This document shows, piece after piece, positions 27,418 to 36,726 of a stretch of 64,000 nt of DNA. The stretch spans positions 1-64,000 of the forward strand of contig CANMKA010000010.1 in assembly GCA_947498355.1 (NCBI GenBank). Direction: 5' to 3'. Under the pieces are notes generated by a model. That model was not told the DNA's origin and did not search any database. It saw only the letters and a program-made list of their open reading frames with translations. Each line of letters begins with the position of its first letter. The first letter of the stretch is position 1. The stretch comes from an uncultured Paraglaciecola sp. Its GTDB lineage: Bacteria > Pseudomonadota > Gammaproteobacteria > Enterobacterales > Alteromonadaceae. Position numbers and translations under genes: made by a program.

Positions 27418-27705
27418 ATGAAAAACCAAAACTACATCATCTCACTGTGTCAACAAATTAGCGCAGACGGTAAAACCCCTTCTGTCGCATTGATTCGAAA
27501 TTACGCGACACGCAGCTTAGCTATTCCTGAGGTCATAAAGTCTTTACAACACTATAAAGCTAACCCCAATCAAAAAGTATCGGTTGATGCTATCGAAACC
27601 GAGATCAGCCCTGAAGGACAATCTATTGAAGCAAGAGTGGAACACTTAGAACAACAGTTAAAACAAGTCATCGAGACATTAAACAAAGTGTTGAATAGCC
27701 GCTAA
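27418..27705 (+). CDS. Small protein with helix-turn-helix-like N-terminus and coiled coil
   Basis: The 95-residue protein is not one I can name. The N-terminal half (IISLCQQISADGKTPSVALI followed by RNYATRSLAIPEVIKSLQ) has the spacing of a winged helix or of the KfrA N-terminal DNA-binding domain, where a GKTPS/GRTPT turn precedes the recognition helix. The last 30 residues (IEARVEHLEQQLKQVIETLN) form a clear heptad coiled coil, so it is probably a dimer. A DNA-binding role is inferred only. The ribosome binding site is weak. It is a single gene between the GNAT enzyme and syd. Confidence 0.65.
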   Translation: MKNQNYIISLCQQISADGKTPSVALIRNYATRSLAIPEVIKSLQHYKANPNQKVSVDAIETEISPEGQSIEARVEHLEQQLKQVIETLNKVLNSR

Positions 27706-27882
27706 GCTTTAATGGCAACACCCTATACCTAACTCACGTTTTAGCAGTTGTTGATACCTAAGCTGACTCCTTGGTAACCTTAATATTAATTCACTACCTT
27801 GCTTGATATAAAACCTGTTTGAAATGTAGGCATAAGTTAAGTTCAAGCGATAGGTCTTATCTAGGATTTAGGTTACTAACAC

Positions 27883-28434
27883 TCAAGAAATAGATAATTC
27901 GTTGAGAAATTCGCTAAGTGAATTAGCAAGACTATGCGTTGATTCAAGCCCAACTCTTTCTAGCATGACCTTACCACTGGTGTTATCTAAGGTAATAATT
28001 TGATCTTCAAAATCTGTTAGCCCAATAAATAAGGTAACGGGTTGCTTTAGCTTTTTCTTCATCAACACATGGCCTACAAGATTTTGCTGAAGTCGCTGAA
28101 AATCGTCGTCGTTCAGCACTTGTAACAACTCAACATTTTCGCCTTGTATTGTTAGCGTTAAGTTATCACTCCAGTACCCCCCATAAAAAGCATGAATGTC
28201 AGGATGAATAGTCAAACCTAGCCCATGCTCTATAGCGGTTAGATCACCCGAAGGCGATCGCTTTATGGGTTTCCAAGGTACATGAGCTCCATCCTCTACT
28301 TTTTCTTGATAACAAGGCGTAGGCCAAGCTGAATCATATTCAATCAACATAGTCTGGGAGTGAGCTGCCACATAGCGAGCCATTAATTGTTCTAGAGCAA
28401 GAATACTATCCTGTTGTTCTGGGTAATTAGACAT
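27883..28434 (-). CDS. syd: SecY-interacting protein Syd
   Basis: The 183-residue protein matches Syd: N-terminal LEQLMARYVAAH, the conserved segment WPTPCYQEKVEDGAHVPWKP, and the block GLTIHPDIHAFYGGYWSDNL followed by FIGLTD. Syd associates with the cytoplasmic side of SecY and may monitor the translocon. It is divergent from queF, the same neighbour as in E. coli. Confidence 0.95.
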   Translation of the reverse strand: MSNYPEQQDSILALEQLMARYVAAHSQTMLIEYDSAWPTPCYQEKVEDGAHVPWKPIKRSPSGDLTAIEHGLGLTIHPDIHAFYGGYWSDNLTLTIQGENVELLQVLNDDDFQRLQQNLVGHVLMKKKLKQPVTLFIGLTDFEDQIITLDNTSGKVMLERVGLESTHSLANSLSEFLNELSIS

Positions 28435-28560
28435 AGATGAGCCAAGGGCAGCAAAGAATATGGTAAATATATCATTTTAAACAATAAAATTGGACAAGCC
28501 ATCACACCTAGCCTTAGCTTTATGTAAAATGGCAAGATAAAAGCAGCTCGAGTACCCAAA

Positions 28561-29403
28561 GTGAAGTCATCAATTACCCGTAATACCCAAGAATTAAATT
28601 TACAACTTGGCCAAGCAACTGAATATAAAGAACAGTACGATCCGAAATTGCTTCAAGCGGTTCCTCGCTCGATTAACAGGCAAGAGCTCCCCATTAACCA
28701 TGACTTACCTTTCACAGGATGCGACCGCTGGAATGGCTATGAGCTATCTTGGCTTACCCCAAAAGGCAAACCCCGTATTGCTATTTTACGGTGCGAAGTG
28801 CCCGTCACTTCACCTAATTTGATCGAATCCAAATCCTTTAAACTGTATCTAAATAGCTTTAATCAGAGCGTATTTAAGAGAATTGACTTAGTCGAAGCCC
28901 ATATTAGCCAAGACTTATCACGTTGTGCGGGCCAAGCAGTAAAAGTAAAGCTGTTTACTCCCTCAGAATTTAGTCAACTCACACTAGGCACGCTGCAAGC
29001 TGAGAGTATCGACGAATTAGATATTGAAATATCTAACTATGATTTGAACCCAAGCGTTTTAACGACTGTTGAGGGGTCAGATGTAACCGAATCTTTATGT
29101 AGTGATCTCTTAAAATCTAACTGCTTAATCACTAATCAACCGGACTGGGGCAGTGTCATAATTAAATACCAAGGGCGGCCAATATGCCGTCAGAGTTTAC
29201 TTAAGTATTTAGTGTCGTTTAGGCAGCATAATGAGTTTCATGAGCAGTGTGTAGAACGGATATTTTGTGACCTAATGCAGTACTGCAAACCTCAAAAATT
29301 AACAGTTTATGCAAGATATACCAGAAGAGGCGGTCTAGATATAAACCCGTTCAGGAGTAACTTTGAAGATATTTATCCAGAAATTAGGCTTGCAAGACAA
29401 TAA
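28561..29403 (+). CDS. queF: NADPH-dependent 7-cyano-7-deazaguanine reductase
   Basis: The 280-residue enzyme is the long (two-domain, E. coli-type) QueF, reducing preQ0 to preQ1 in queuosine synthesis. The catalytic Cys is in [15 protein letters not shown], with the Asp of PDWG; the NADPH/QueF motif [14 protein letters not shown] is present; [11 protein letters not shown] is the C-terminal signature. The start is GTG, chosen because [19 protein letters not shown] aligns with the N-terminus of the E. coli protein. It is divergent from syd and 93 bases before ppnN. Confidence 0.96.
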   Translation: MKSSITRNTQELNLQLGQATEYKEQYDPKLLQAVPRSINRQELPINHDLPFTGCDRWNGYELSWLTPKGKPRIAILRCEVPVTSPNLIESKSFKLYLNSFNQSVFKRIDLVEAHISQDLSRCAGQAVKVKLFTPSEFSQLTLGTLQAESIDELDIEISNYDLNPSVLTTVEGSDVTESLCSDLLKSNCLITNQPDWGSVIIKYQGRPICRQSLLKYLVSFRQHNEFHEQCVERIFCDLMQYCKPQKLTVYARYTRRGGLDINPFRSNFEDIYPEIRLARQ

Positions 29404-29496
29404 GTTACCTCAGGACGTCTATACTTCTGGTACGTATACAATGATATGCCGTCACTCAGCATATTCATGATGACTTTAATAAGGCTATAAAAAACT

Positions 29497-30855
29497 ATGC
29501 AAAGTATTCAACTTAATCCTCTTGGCGCGATGAATCAGCTTTCTCAACTTGAGGTAGACTTACTCAATAAATCGGCTAACACAGAGCTTTATACTCTTTT
29601 CAGGAACTGCTGCTTAGCCGTTTTGTATAGCGGCGCTGAAATCGACAATAGTGAAAATATTTTCAACCCTCACAAAGACTTCAATATTAATCTTATTATC
29701 AGAGAGCGAGGGGTTAAGATCGAACTGGTCAACCCGCCAGAGCTAGCTTTTGTCGATGGCGTGCTAATTAAGGGCGTACACGAACATTTATTTTCAGTAC
29801 TCAGAGACATACTGCATACAGGCTCGAAATATTCGGCCGAGTTATTATCGTTCGAAGAAAGCTCCACATACACCACACATGGCGTGTTTGATATGCTGCG
29901 TCACGCTAACACCATAAAAAATACCGCTGAGCTCAATATGGTGGTGTGTTGGGGCGGGCACTCTATTGGCTCAATCGAATATCAATACACCAAAGAGGTA
30001 GGATACCAGCTAGGCTTACGAGAGCTGAATATATGCACGGGCTGCGGTCCTGGTGCGATGAAAGGGCCAATGAAAGGTGCAACTATAGGGCATGCTAAAC
30101 AAAGGTACAAAAATGGCCGTTACCTAGGTTTAACCGAACCGAGTATTATTGCCGCTGAGCCACCTAACGCGATTGTTAATGAGCTAGTCATCATGCCTGA
30201 CATCGAAAAACGCCTAGAAGCTTTCATTCGTTTGTCTCACGCTATTGTCATATTCCCTGGCGGAGCAGGCACAGCCGAGGAGCTACTCTATTTAATTGGG
30301 ATCATGCTAGATGAGCAAAACGCTGAACAAGCCTTACCTATCATCTTGACCGGCCCCAAAGAGAGCAAAGCCTACTTTGAAGCCCTAGATAAATTTATTG
30401 GCGAAACATTAGGCCAGGTTGCACAAAACCTTTACGAAATCGTAGTAGGTGATGCAGCTGAAGTCGCTCGAAGAATCAAACAAAAACAAAGTGCAATACG
30501 AGAGTACAGAAAGGCCATAGGCGACTCCTACGACTTTAACTGGTCGTTAAAAATCGCGCCAGAATTTCAAGCTCCATTTGACCCGACCCACGAAAACATG
30601 GCGGCACTGAACTTACATTTTGAGCAACCTAAAACGCAACTCGCAGCCGCCCTAAGGCGCGCATTCTCTGGCATAGTAGCTGGCAATGTTAAAGCCGAAG
30701 GTGTCAAATTAATCAAAGAAAAAGGGCCATTTCAATTGAGTGGTGAACCTAAGTTAATGAAATTGATGGACGAATTGCTTGAGTCATTTGTACATCAGCA
30801 GCGCATGAAGCTACCGGGAAGTAAATACACGCCTTGTTACGAAGTGAATAAGTAA
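29497..30855 (+). CDS. ppnN: Nucleotide 5'-monophosphate nucleosidase PpnN
   Basis: The 452-residue protein belongs to the PpnN/YgdH family of LOG-type nucleosidases, which hydrolyse purine and pyrimidine monophosphates to base and ribose 5-phosphate and respond to (p)ppGpp. The signature PGGAGTAEELLYL and the upstream GGHSIG and TGCGPGAMKGPMKGA motifs are intact. The long N-terminal (about 140 residues) and C-terminal regulatory regions distinguish it from the short LOG proteins. It follows queF, matching the E. coli neighbourhood. Confidence 0.95.
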   Translation: MQSIQLNPLGAMNQLSQLEVDLLNKSANTELYTLFRNCCLAVLYSGAEIDNSENIFNPHKDFNINLIIRERGVKIELVNPPELAFVDGVLIKGVHEHLFSVLRDILHTGSKYSAELLSFEESSTYTTHGVFDMLRHANTIKNTAELNMVVCWGGHSIGSIEYQYTKEVGYQLGLRELNICTGCGPGAMKGPMKGATIGHAKQRYKNGRYLGLTEPSIIAAEPPNAIVNELVIMPDIEKRLEAFIRLSHAIVIFPGGAGTAEELLYLIGIMLDEQNAEQALPIILTGPKESKAYFEALDKFIGETLGQVAQNLYEIVVGDAAEVARRIKQKQSAIREYRKAIGDSYDFNWSLKIAPEFQAPFDPTHENMAALNLHFEQPKTQLAAALRRAFSGIVAGNVKAEGVKLIKEKGPFQLSGEPKLMKLMDELLESFVHQQRMKLPGSKYTPCYEVNK

Positions 30856-30863
30856 CATTACGA

Positions 30864-30895
30864 GGGCTAAAGCCAGGATAATTAAGCTTTAGCCC
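30864..30895. terminator. Inverted repeat after ppnN
   Basis: GGGCTAAAGC (30864-30873) pairs perfectly with GCTTTAGCCC (30886-30895) across 12 bases. It is not followed by a T-run, so it is only a possible terminator or mRNA-stabilising stem. Confidence 0.5.
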
Positions 30896-30935
30896 GCCCT
30901 TCATGTCTCGTTAGGACATCAACTGAATTACACCT

Positions 30936-32603
30936 ATGCCTGCTGTCAACATCCAATTTTTATTTAATGAACTTGAGTTACTCCTAAACAGCAAAGCCAA
31001 GACCTCCTCTTATAGTTCACACCTAAAGGCAATTTATACCTGGTCTCAAAATTTAGTTAAATACGCAAAAACCAATAGCCATCAATTATTTGCCCAACCT
31101 CAGTTATATAAAAGCGATACTCAATACTTTAGCCAATTAACGTTTAACGCCTGTATTCATACCTGCCTTATTGCCTACAGAAGTAAAATCGACACAGGCG
31201 TATGTGTACAATTAGTCAGCGCGACCTTAAGCTTGTTTTTAGTAAAACGAAAGACGCTCAAGCAACCTAAAGCCATTGAAAATGAAAACGCATACAAGCA
31301 ATTTTTAGCCCAATTGAGTCGCTTGCACCTGCCCATTTGGCATGCAAATTTTTTAGTATTGGAACGTGTATTTAGCCCCCAACAAGCCAATACAAAACAC
31401 ATGAGCCTATTTGAAAGTATTGTTTGGATAGGCTGCCAGTTATCTATTTTATGTACTTATAAATCGTCTAAGCGCCACATTAAATATGCCAGCGCCCTTA
31501 AGCATCTGTGCATAAATAATGACGGACATTGTCAACAGGTAGTACGTACCTTGTTAGCCTACCCTTCTCTCACACCAGTAGGCACCTTAATCAAGCAAGC
31601 CGATGGCCAAATATCGGTAGTTGTAGGGATTTGTGAGCAAGGCCTAGTCGCAAAAGAAATTGACAACCAAGACCCGCCCAAAACTATCACAGGGCCATTT
31701 AGTACCTACGCAACACAAAAAATTAAGCTTGATGGAATAATCAACCCTTGGCTGGGCACACCAACAACCAATACAGCTGATATCCCCAATTTAATCAATC
31801 CTATTGAACGCCCACTTCCATTACAAACGCCACCCTCTAGCTTGCTCATTATTCAAGACCAACTGAAAAACTTGTCTTCTAGCATGTCCATTGTCACCCA
31901 TGCAATTGAAAAAGAGCCCACGTTTGTCGAACATGTTCTACATACAGCAACCCAAAGTAACCGACAAAGCCAAGCCGTAACCAATATTAAACATGGATTG
32001 GGAGTACTCGGTTTTGATAAAACAAACCAAACTTTATTGGAATATGCCTTAGTCACGCGATTAAATCAGGAAGTTTTTCCGTTACAACAGCAATTAGTGA
32101 GCTTTAGTGCATTATTTGCTAACGTGACACAACAAATTGCTCAGCTAGCAGATAGCAAAATAGTTGACCAAGCCAGCACCCTAGCCTATTTCGTTCTCTC
32201 TCGACTATTTACCCACCCCAAAGTAAGAATACTAACAAAATGGGTACCCGCTCAACATTCGCACTTTAGTTTAGACTCGCTTCTGCCTGCGCTCCCTAAA
32301 AGCACATTGACCCAAGGTGCCTTAGTGTTAGCGACGCATTGGCAACAAAACCCTCAAACTATAAAAATTATTAAACGAATTGGTTCTAAAGAACCGATTA
32401 CTAAGACAAACAGACAATATGACACCGAGCTTGTTATGGGCCTTAGTTTAGTCATAACCAAACGTGTTTTCTTTTGTAATTTAGCCCCCTGTGAACGCAC
32501 CCAAAACTATGTTAAATCAGCAATTTCTAGTTTAGGCATTAGTCAGAAATCAGTCGACCATATTCGACATTCTGCAAGCTATGGTGCGTTTTCAAGTATC
32601 TGA
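30936..32603 (+). CDS. Divergent HDOD-like protein of unknown function
   Basis: The 555-residue protein cannot be named. About residues 300-420 (ISLVTHA-like SIVTHAIEKEPTFVEHVLHT, then NIKHGLGVLGFDKTNQTLLE) look like an HDOD domain: a helix, a residue pattern replacing LLRLINS, and AIxxLG. A stretch near 205-240 (YPSLTPVGTLIKQADGQISVVV) resembles the region that follows HD-GYP domains (YPVGTLVxLSDG). No HD or GYP catalytic motif is visible, so it is probably non-enzymatic. No signal peptide or membrane segment is seen. HDOD proteins often act as signalling or adaptor proteins. The start has no clear ribosome binding site. It is a single gene upstream of comEA. Confidence 0.6.
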   Translation: MPAVNIQFLFNELELLLNSKAKTSSYSSHLKAIYTWSQNLVKYAKTNSHQLFAQPQLYKSDTQYFSQLTFNACIHTCLIAYRSKIDTGVCVQLVSATLSLFLVKRKTLKQPKAIENENAYKQFLAQLSRLHLPIWHANFLVLERVFSPQQANTKHMSLFESIVWIGCQLSILCTYKSSKRHIKYASALKHLCINNDGHCQQVVRTLLAYPSLTPVGTLIKQADGQISVVVGICEQGLVAKEIDNQDPPKTITGPFSTYATQKIKLDGIINPWLGTPTTNTADIPNLINPIERPLPLQTPPSSLLIIQDQLKNLSSSMSIVTHAIEKEPTFVEHVLHTATQSNRQSQAVTNIKHGLGVLGFDKTNQTLLEYALVTRLNQEVFPLQQQLVSFSALFANVTQQIAQLADSKIVDQASTLAYFVLSRLFTHPKVRILTKWVPAQHSHFSLDSLLPALPKSTLTQGALVLATHWQQNPQTIKIIKRIGSKEPITKTNRQYDTELVMGLSLVITKRVFFCNLAPCERTQNYVKSAISSLGISQKSVDHIRHSASYGAFSSI

Positions 32604-32721
32604 ATTTACCCTTCCAACAAACAAGGAGGTCATTTTTTATACCTTTACTATATGATAGGGGTAGACTAGATTTCTTTTGATGCAGCCGCATCCACATGGA
32701 ATAAACAGAAGGACTTACATC

Positions 32722-33021
32722 ATGAAAAAACTCAACTACTCACTATTCGCTTCATTATTAATGTTTACTTTTGCCTCAGCTTCAGTCTTTGCACAAAGTA
32801 GCCCTACGCCTACATCCCAAGCCATAAAGGCCAAAATAAACATCAATACTGCCACAGTGAGTGAGCTAACTGCTTTACCTGGGGTGGGTGAAAAGAAAGC
32901 CCAAGCAATAGTAGATTACAGAAAAAAGAACGGGGGATTTACTACCCTAAACGATTTAACTAAAGTGAAGGGAATAGGAGAAAAAATGCTAGGTAAATTT
33001 AAAACTCAAGTGACAATTTGA
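32722..33021 (+). CDS. ComEA family helix-hairpin-helix DNA-binding protein
   Basis: The 99-residue protein has a signal peptide ([20 protein letters not shown], cut near VFAQ) and a mature part of paired helix-hairpin-helix motifs: [20 protein letters not shown] and [19 protein letters not shown]. The GVGxxxA and GIGxxx turns contact the DNA backbone. Periplasmic ComEA proteins bind incoming DNA and act as a ratchet in natural transformation. AAGGA lies 9 bases before ATG 32722, so this start is preferred over the upstream codon at 32677. Together with FimT (12377-12895) it points to a DNA-uptake capacity. Confidence 0.9.
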   Translation: MKKLNYSLFASLLMFTFASASVFAQSSPTPTSQAIKAKININTATVSELTALPGVGEKKAQAIVDYRKKNGGFTTLNDLTKVKGIGEKMLGKFKTQVTI

Positions 33022-33055
33022 AATAAAAAAGGCAGTGCCATATCTGGTGCTGCCT
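33021..33055 (-). terminator. Shared terminator between comEA and galU
   Basis: The 10-bp stem (33030-33039 with 33046-33055, two G-T pairs) is followed on the minus strand by TTTTTTATTT, ideal for ending ugd-galU. On the plus strand it would end comEA less efficiently, since only a weak T-rich tail follows. Confidence 0.82.
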
Positions 33056-33123
33056 CTTCAATATTTTGCTTGTTAGTATCAGACTAATTTAGGGCTGATT
33101 TAACAGATTAGAACCTGGTCATT

Positions 33124-34017
33124 TTACAGCTTAATGTCTTTAATAAAGGCCTTAAACTCGTCACCTAATTCAGGATGACGCATAGCGTATTCAACGTTAG
33201 CGGTCATGTAACCTAGTTTGCTACCACAGTCGTGGCTTTTGCCTTTCATGTAATAGGCGTCGACCTGCTCTAAATCCATTAGCGAAGCTATTGCATCGGT
33301 AAGCTGAACTTCATCACCGGCACCTGGAGGAGTTGACTCCAAGATATCCCAAATTTTTCCAGACAGTACATAGCGACCGACTACAGCGAGATCAGAAGGG
33401 GCATCTTCTAATTCTGGCTTTTCAACCATACCGTAAATTTTGCCTGATTCACCAGGCTGAATGTCAAGACCTTCTAAATCGACCACACCGTATTTGCTCA
33501 CATCTTCGTGAGGGACTCGCTCAACCATGATCTGACTAACGCGATTAGTGTTAAAGGTAGCAACCATATCAGCTAAATTGTCTTTGCTTGGGTTACTTGT
33601 GTACTCGTCAACAATCACATCGGGCAACACAACAGCGAAAGGCTCATCACCAACCATAGGACGAGCACACAACACAGCATGTCCTAACCCTTTAGCCACA
33701 CCTTGTCTTACGTGCATAATGGTGACGTCTTTAGGGATAATCGCCTGAACAGCTTCTAGTAATTGACGCTTAACACGCTTTTCTAGGGTAGCCTCTAACT
33801 CAAAGCTAGTATCAAAATGGTTTTCGATACTATTCTTACTGGCGTGAGTAACCAAGATAATTTCTTTAACCCCAGCTTTGACACACTCACTCACTACATA
33901 TTGAATTAGTGGCTTGTCAACAACTGGCAACATCTCTTTTGGAATAGCCTTGGTTGCAGGTAACATTCGCGTACCCAAGCCTGCAACTGGAATAACGGCC
34001 TTTTTAACTTGTCCCAT
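33124..34017 (-). CDS. galU: UTP-glucose-1-phosphate uridylyltransferase
   Basis: The 297-residue nucleotidyltransferase makes UDP-glucose from UTP and glucose 1-phosphate. The active-site motif [20 protein letters not shown] is intact, with [10 protein letters not shown] and [15 protein letters not shown] further on; [18 protein letters not shown] is typical of GalU. AAGGAG is 8 bases before the ATG. It lies 2 bases after ugd, so one transcript supplies UDP-glucose and UDP-glucuronate for the polysaccharide region. Confidence 0.98.
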   Translation of the reverse strand: MGQVKKAVIPVAGLGTRMLPATKAIPKEMLPVVDKPLIQYVVSECVKAGVKEIILVTHASKNSIENHFDTSFELEATLEKRVKRQLLEAVQAIIPKDVTIMHVRQGVAKGLGHAVLCARPMVGDEPFAVVLPDVIVDEYTSNPSKDNLADMVATFNTNRVSQIMVERVPHEDVSKYGVVDLEGLDIQPGESGKIYGMVEKPELEDAPSDLAVVGRYVLSGKIWDILESTPPGAGDEVQLTDAIASLMDLEQVDAYYMKGKSHDCGSKLGYMTANVEYAMRHPELGDEFKAFIKDIKL

Positions 34018-34019
34018 TT

Positions 34020-35360
34020 TTACTGCTCCTTAACTGATAAACCTCTACCAATTGCGTAGTACTGTAAGCCGTACTCCGTCATTAGTTTCGGTTCAAATAA
34101 ATTACGCCCATCAAACAAGATAGGACTCGTTAATTTTTGTTTAATCAAATCAAAATCCGGGGCTCTGAATGCTTGCCACTCTGTACAAATAACCAAGAAA
34201 TCAGCACCTTCTAGGGCCGCTTCTTTGGTGCCCATCAGAGCCAAATCATCACGGCTACCATAGATACGTTGGGTTTCTTCCATTGCTTCAGGGTCATAGG
34301 CCTTAACCGATGCGCCTGCTGCCCATAGTGACTCCATCAATACTCGACTAGAAGCTTCGCGCATGTCGTCTGTATTCGGTTTAAATGACAGTCCCCAAAG
34401 GGCCACTGTTTTACCTTTTAGGTCACCCTCAAAATGTCGAGAAATATAAGAGAACAACTTCTCTTTTTGTTTGTAGTTAACCGACTCAACAGACTCTAAA
34501 ATTTGGGCCGTATAACCCGCCTCGCTCGCACTGCGGGCTAACGCTTGAACGTCTTTAGGGAAACATGAACCGCCGTAACCACAACCTGGGTAAATGAATT
34601 GATACCCGATACGTGGGTCTGAACCAATTCCGCGCCTAACGTTTTCTATGTCAGCGCCAAATACTTCTGCCAAGTTAGACATTTCATTCATAAAGCTGAT
34701 TTTGGTTGCCAACATGCAATTAGCCGCGTATTTAGTCAGCTCGGCGCTACGAATATCCATAACAATGATTTTGTCGTGGTTACGATTAAATGGAGAATAA
34801 AGCTCACGAAGTTTTTTCTCTGCACTTTCGCTATCCGTACCCAAAATAATTCGATCAGGACGCATACAATCGTTAACGGCAGCCCCTTCTTTTAAAAACT
34901 CAGGGTTAGATACCACATCGTAAGTCACAGACTTATTTGCTTTGGCTAACGTATCAGAGATTTTATTTCGAACTTTATCTGCGGTGCCCACTGGCACAGT
35001 AGATTTATTAATGACAATTTTATGAGATTGCATATGGGTTGCAATAGTCTCAGCAACAGCTAGCACATATTTAAGATCAGCTGAGCCATCTTCGTCTGGG
35101 GGCGTTCCAACAGCGATAAATATCACTTCGCCGTGTTCAATGCCGTAGGCGGCATCGGTAGTAAAGTCGACCCGACCCGCTTCGTAATTCGATTTAACAA
35201 GAGGTGTTAAACCCGGCTCATAAATAGGGATATGCCCCTCTTTTAACTTATCAACCTTACTCTGATCTATGTCGATACAAACCACATCATGACCTACCTC
35301 AGCCATGACAGCTGCCTGAACAAGGCCAACGTAGCCAATACCAAACACTGTTACTTTCAT
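34020..35360 (-). CDS. ugd: UDP-glucose 6-dehydrogenase
   Basis: The 446-residue NAD-dependent dehydrogenase oxidises UDP-glucose to UDP-glucuronate in two steps. Visible features are the Rossmann start [20 protein letters not shown], the catalytic Cys in [14 protein letters not shown], the Lys in [18 protein letters not shown] and [26 protein letters not shown] lies upstream. It is the first gene of the ugd-galU pair, separated from wecA by a bidirectional terminator. The product is a precursor for acidic polysaccharides and, in some bacteria, for lipid A modification. Confidence 0.98.
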   Translation of the reverse strand: MKVTVFGIGYVGLVQAAVMAEVGHDVVCIDIDQSKVDKLKEGHIPIYEPGLTPLVKSNYEAGRVDFTTDAAYGIEHGEVIFIAVGTPPDEDGSADLKYVLAVAETIATHMQSHKIVINKSTVPVGTADKVRNKISDTLAKANKSVTYDVVSNPEFLKEGAAVNDCMRPDRIILGTDSESAEKKLRELYSPFNRNHDKIIVMDIRSAELTKYAANCMLATKISFMNEMSNLAEVFGADIENVRRGIGSDPRIGYQFIYPGCGYGGSCFPKDVQALARSASEAGYTAQILESVESVNYKQKEKLFSYISRHFEGDLKGKTVALWGLSFKPNTDDMREASSRVLMESLWAAGASVKAYDPEAMEETQRIYGSRDDLALMGTKEAALEGADFLVICTEWQAFRAPDFDLIKQKLTSPILFDGRNLFEPKLMTEYGLQYYAIGRGLSVKEQ

Positions 35361-35444
35361 TCGATTACCTGTCCCTTTAAAAATTAACTATCGATATTGA
35401 TGATTATTACTGAACTAAAATCCAAGAGTAAACATAACAGAAAT

Positions 35445-35478
35445 AAAAAAGCCTTACATTGTTTTGTAAGGCTTTTTT
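35445..35478 (-). terminator. Rho-independent terminator after wecA (bidirectional)
   Basis: A 14-bp stem including the A/T flanks (35445-35458 with 35465-35478) has a 6-base loop and T-runs on both strands. It ends the minus-strand polysaccharide transcript after wecA and isolates ugd-galU. Confidence 0.9.
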
Positions 35479-35505
35479 ATTAAACAAACGTATGAGCTAA
35501 GACAC

Positions 35506-36561
35506 TTAGCGAAATAATTTTGACACTTTCCAAATATGCAAGAAAGCATAGTTGTAAGTTACAAACACTAACAAGAATAATCCCATCATAATATATTCTT
35601 GAACTTGATAATACTCACCCGCTAACCCGATTAAAGCCATCACACTAGCAAACGCGCTGATTACGCAAAGGGCTTGCTTAGATGATAAGCCTAACCGCAT
35701 AAATATGTGGTGCAAGTGTGTTCGGTCAGCTGTGAGTGGCGACTTACCTTTTTTAATACGACGATACATCACAGCGAACATATCAATTAAAGGAACAGCA
35801 ATAATCCATAACGCGGTGACCGGTCTAAAACTCGATGCTTGGTGCTGAGTACCCAGTACTAACAACCACACAACGCTGAGTCCAATCATCATGCTGCCCG
35901 CATCACCCATAAAAATCTTACCAAAAATTCTTCGCAATCCGCCCAAATTAAATAGCAAGAAGGCTGCAAGGGCTGCGACAAAAATAGCCGAGATTAAGAA
36001 TAAATCAGCGTTGCCTGACCAATGAAACAAAACACATAAGCTACTAAAGGTAATAAGTCCTAAGGTCCCAACTAAACCATCAATACCGTCTGTCATATTA
36101 AACGCATTGATAGCAGTAACTACCGAAAGCAAAGTGATGGGAATAGCTAAAAAGTGCAATTGAATATCACCCAAGCCACACAAATCACCAACGCTGCCCA
36201 AAGAAAACCCTGCCCCTACCACCAAGATAGAAGCAATCAACAATTGAGCAACCAGTCTCACTCTGGCACTTATATCGTAGTAGTCATCTAACGCACCAAT
36301 AAAAACCATAAAAGAGCATGAAATCATGAATAATTTCATTAACTGGGAATCAGGAATAAGTGCTTGCGATAAAATTAATAATGTAAAATAAATAGCTATG
36401 CCGCCAATAAGCGGGATCTCACCTAAATGCCTCTTACGTGCATTTGGCCTATCAACTAAACCAATATTGGCTGCTAATGGCCTTAAACTGAGAATGGCAA
36501 AAAAAGCCACACCAAATGCCCAAACGAATACAGAATTGATGTTGGCAGATACTAAGTCCAT
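35506..36561 (-). CDS. wecA: Undecaprenyl-phosphate sugar-1-phosphate transferase (WecA type)
   Basis: The 351-residue membrane protein of the polyprenyl-phosphate N-acetylhexosamine-1-phosphate transferase family loads the first sugar of a repeat unit onto undecaprenyl phosphate. About 11 transmembrane helices are apparent. Family motifs are VDRPNARKRHLGEIPLIGG, the Asp-rich ALDDYYDIS, NAFNMTDGIDGL, the catalytic FMGDAGSMMIGL and HLHHIFMRLGLS. AGAGGA lies before the ATG. The donor is probably UDP-GlcNAc, but specificity cannot be read from sequence. As the only initiating transferase in the region, it probably starts the polymer encoded upstream. Confidence 0.92.
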   Translation of the reverse strand: MDLVSANINSVFVWAFGVAFFAILSLRPLAANIGLVDRPNARKRHLGEIPLIGGIAIYFTLLILSQALIPDSQLMKLFMISCSFMVFIGALDDYYDISARVRLVAQLLIASILVVGAGFSLGSVGDLCGLGDIQLHFLAIPITLLSVVTAINAFNMTDGIDGLVGTLGLITFSSLCVLFHWSGNADLFLISAIFVAALAAFLLFNLGGLRRIFGKIFMGDAGSMMIGLSVVWLLVLGTQHQASSFRPVTALWIIAVPLIDMFAVMYRRIKKGKSPLTADRTHLHHIFMRLGLSSKQALCVISAFASVMALIGLAGEYYQVQEYIMMGLFLLVFVTYNYAFLHIWKVSKLFR

Positions 36562-36726
36562 TAAATATCCTCTTGTAGAATTATTCGAAAGTATAACAGC
36601 AATATCACAAAAGAAAATACCCGATGTTATATTTTACCTAAATTTACACTACGTTAGTTACTCGTTAAAAATCAACATCTTATTAACATCCATATTGAAT
36701 ATTTATTCTAGTCTTACCATCAAGCA

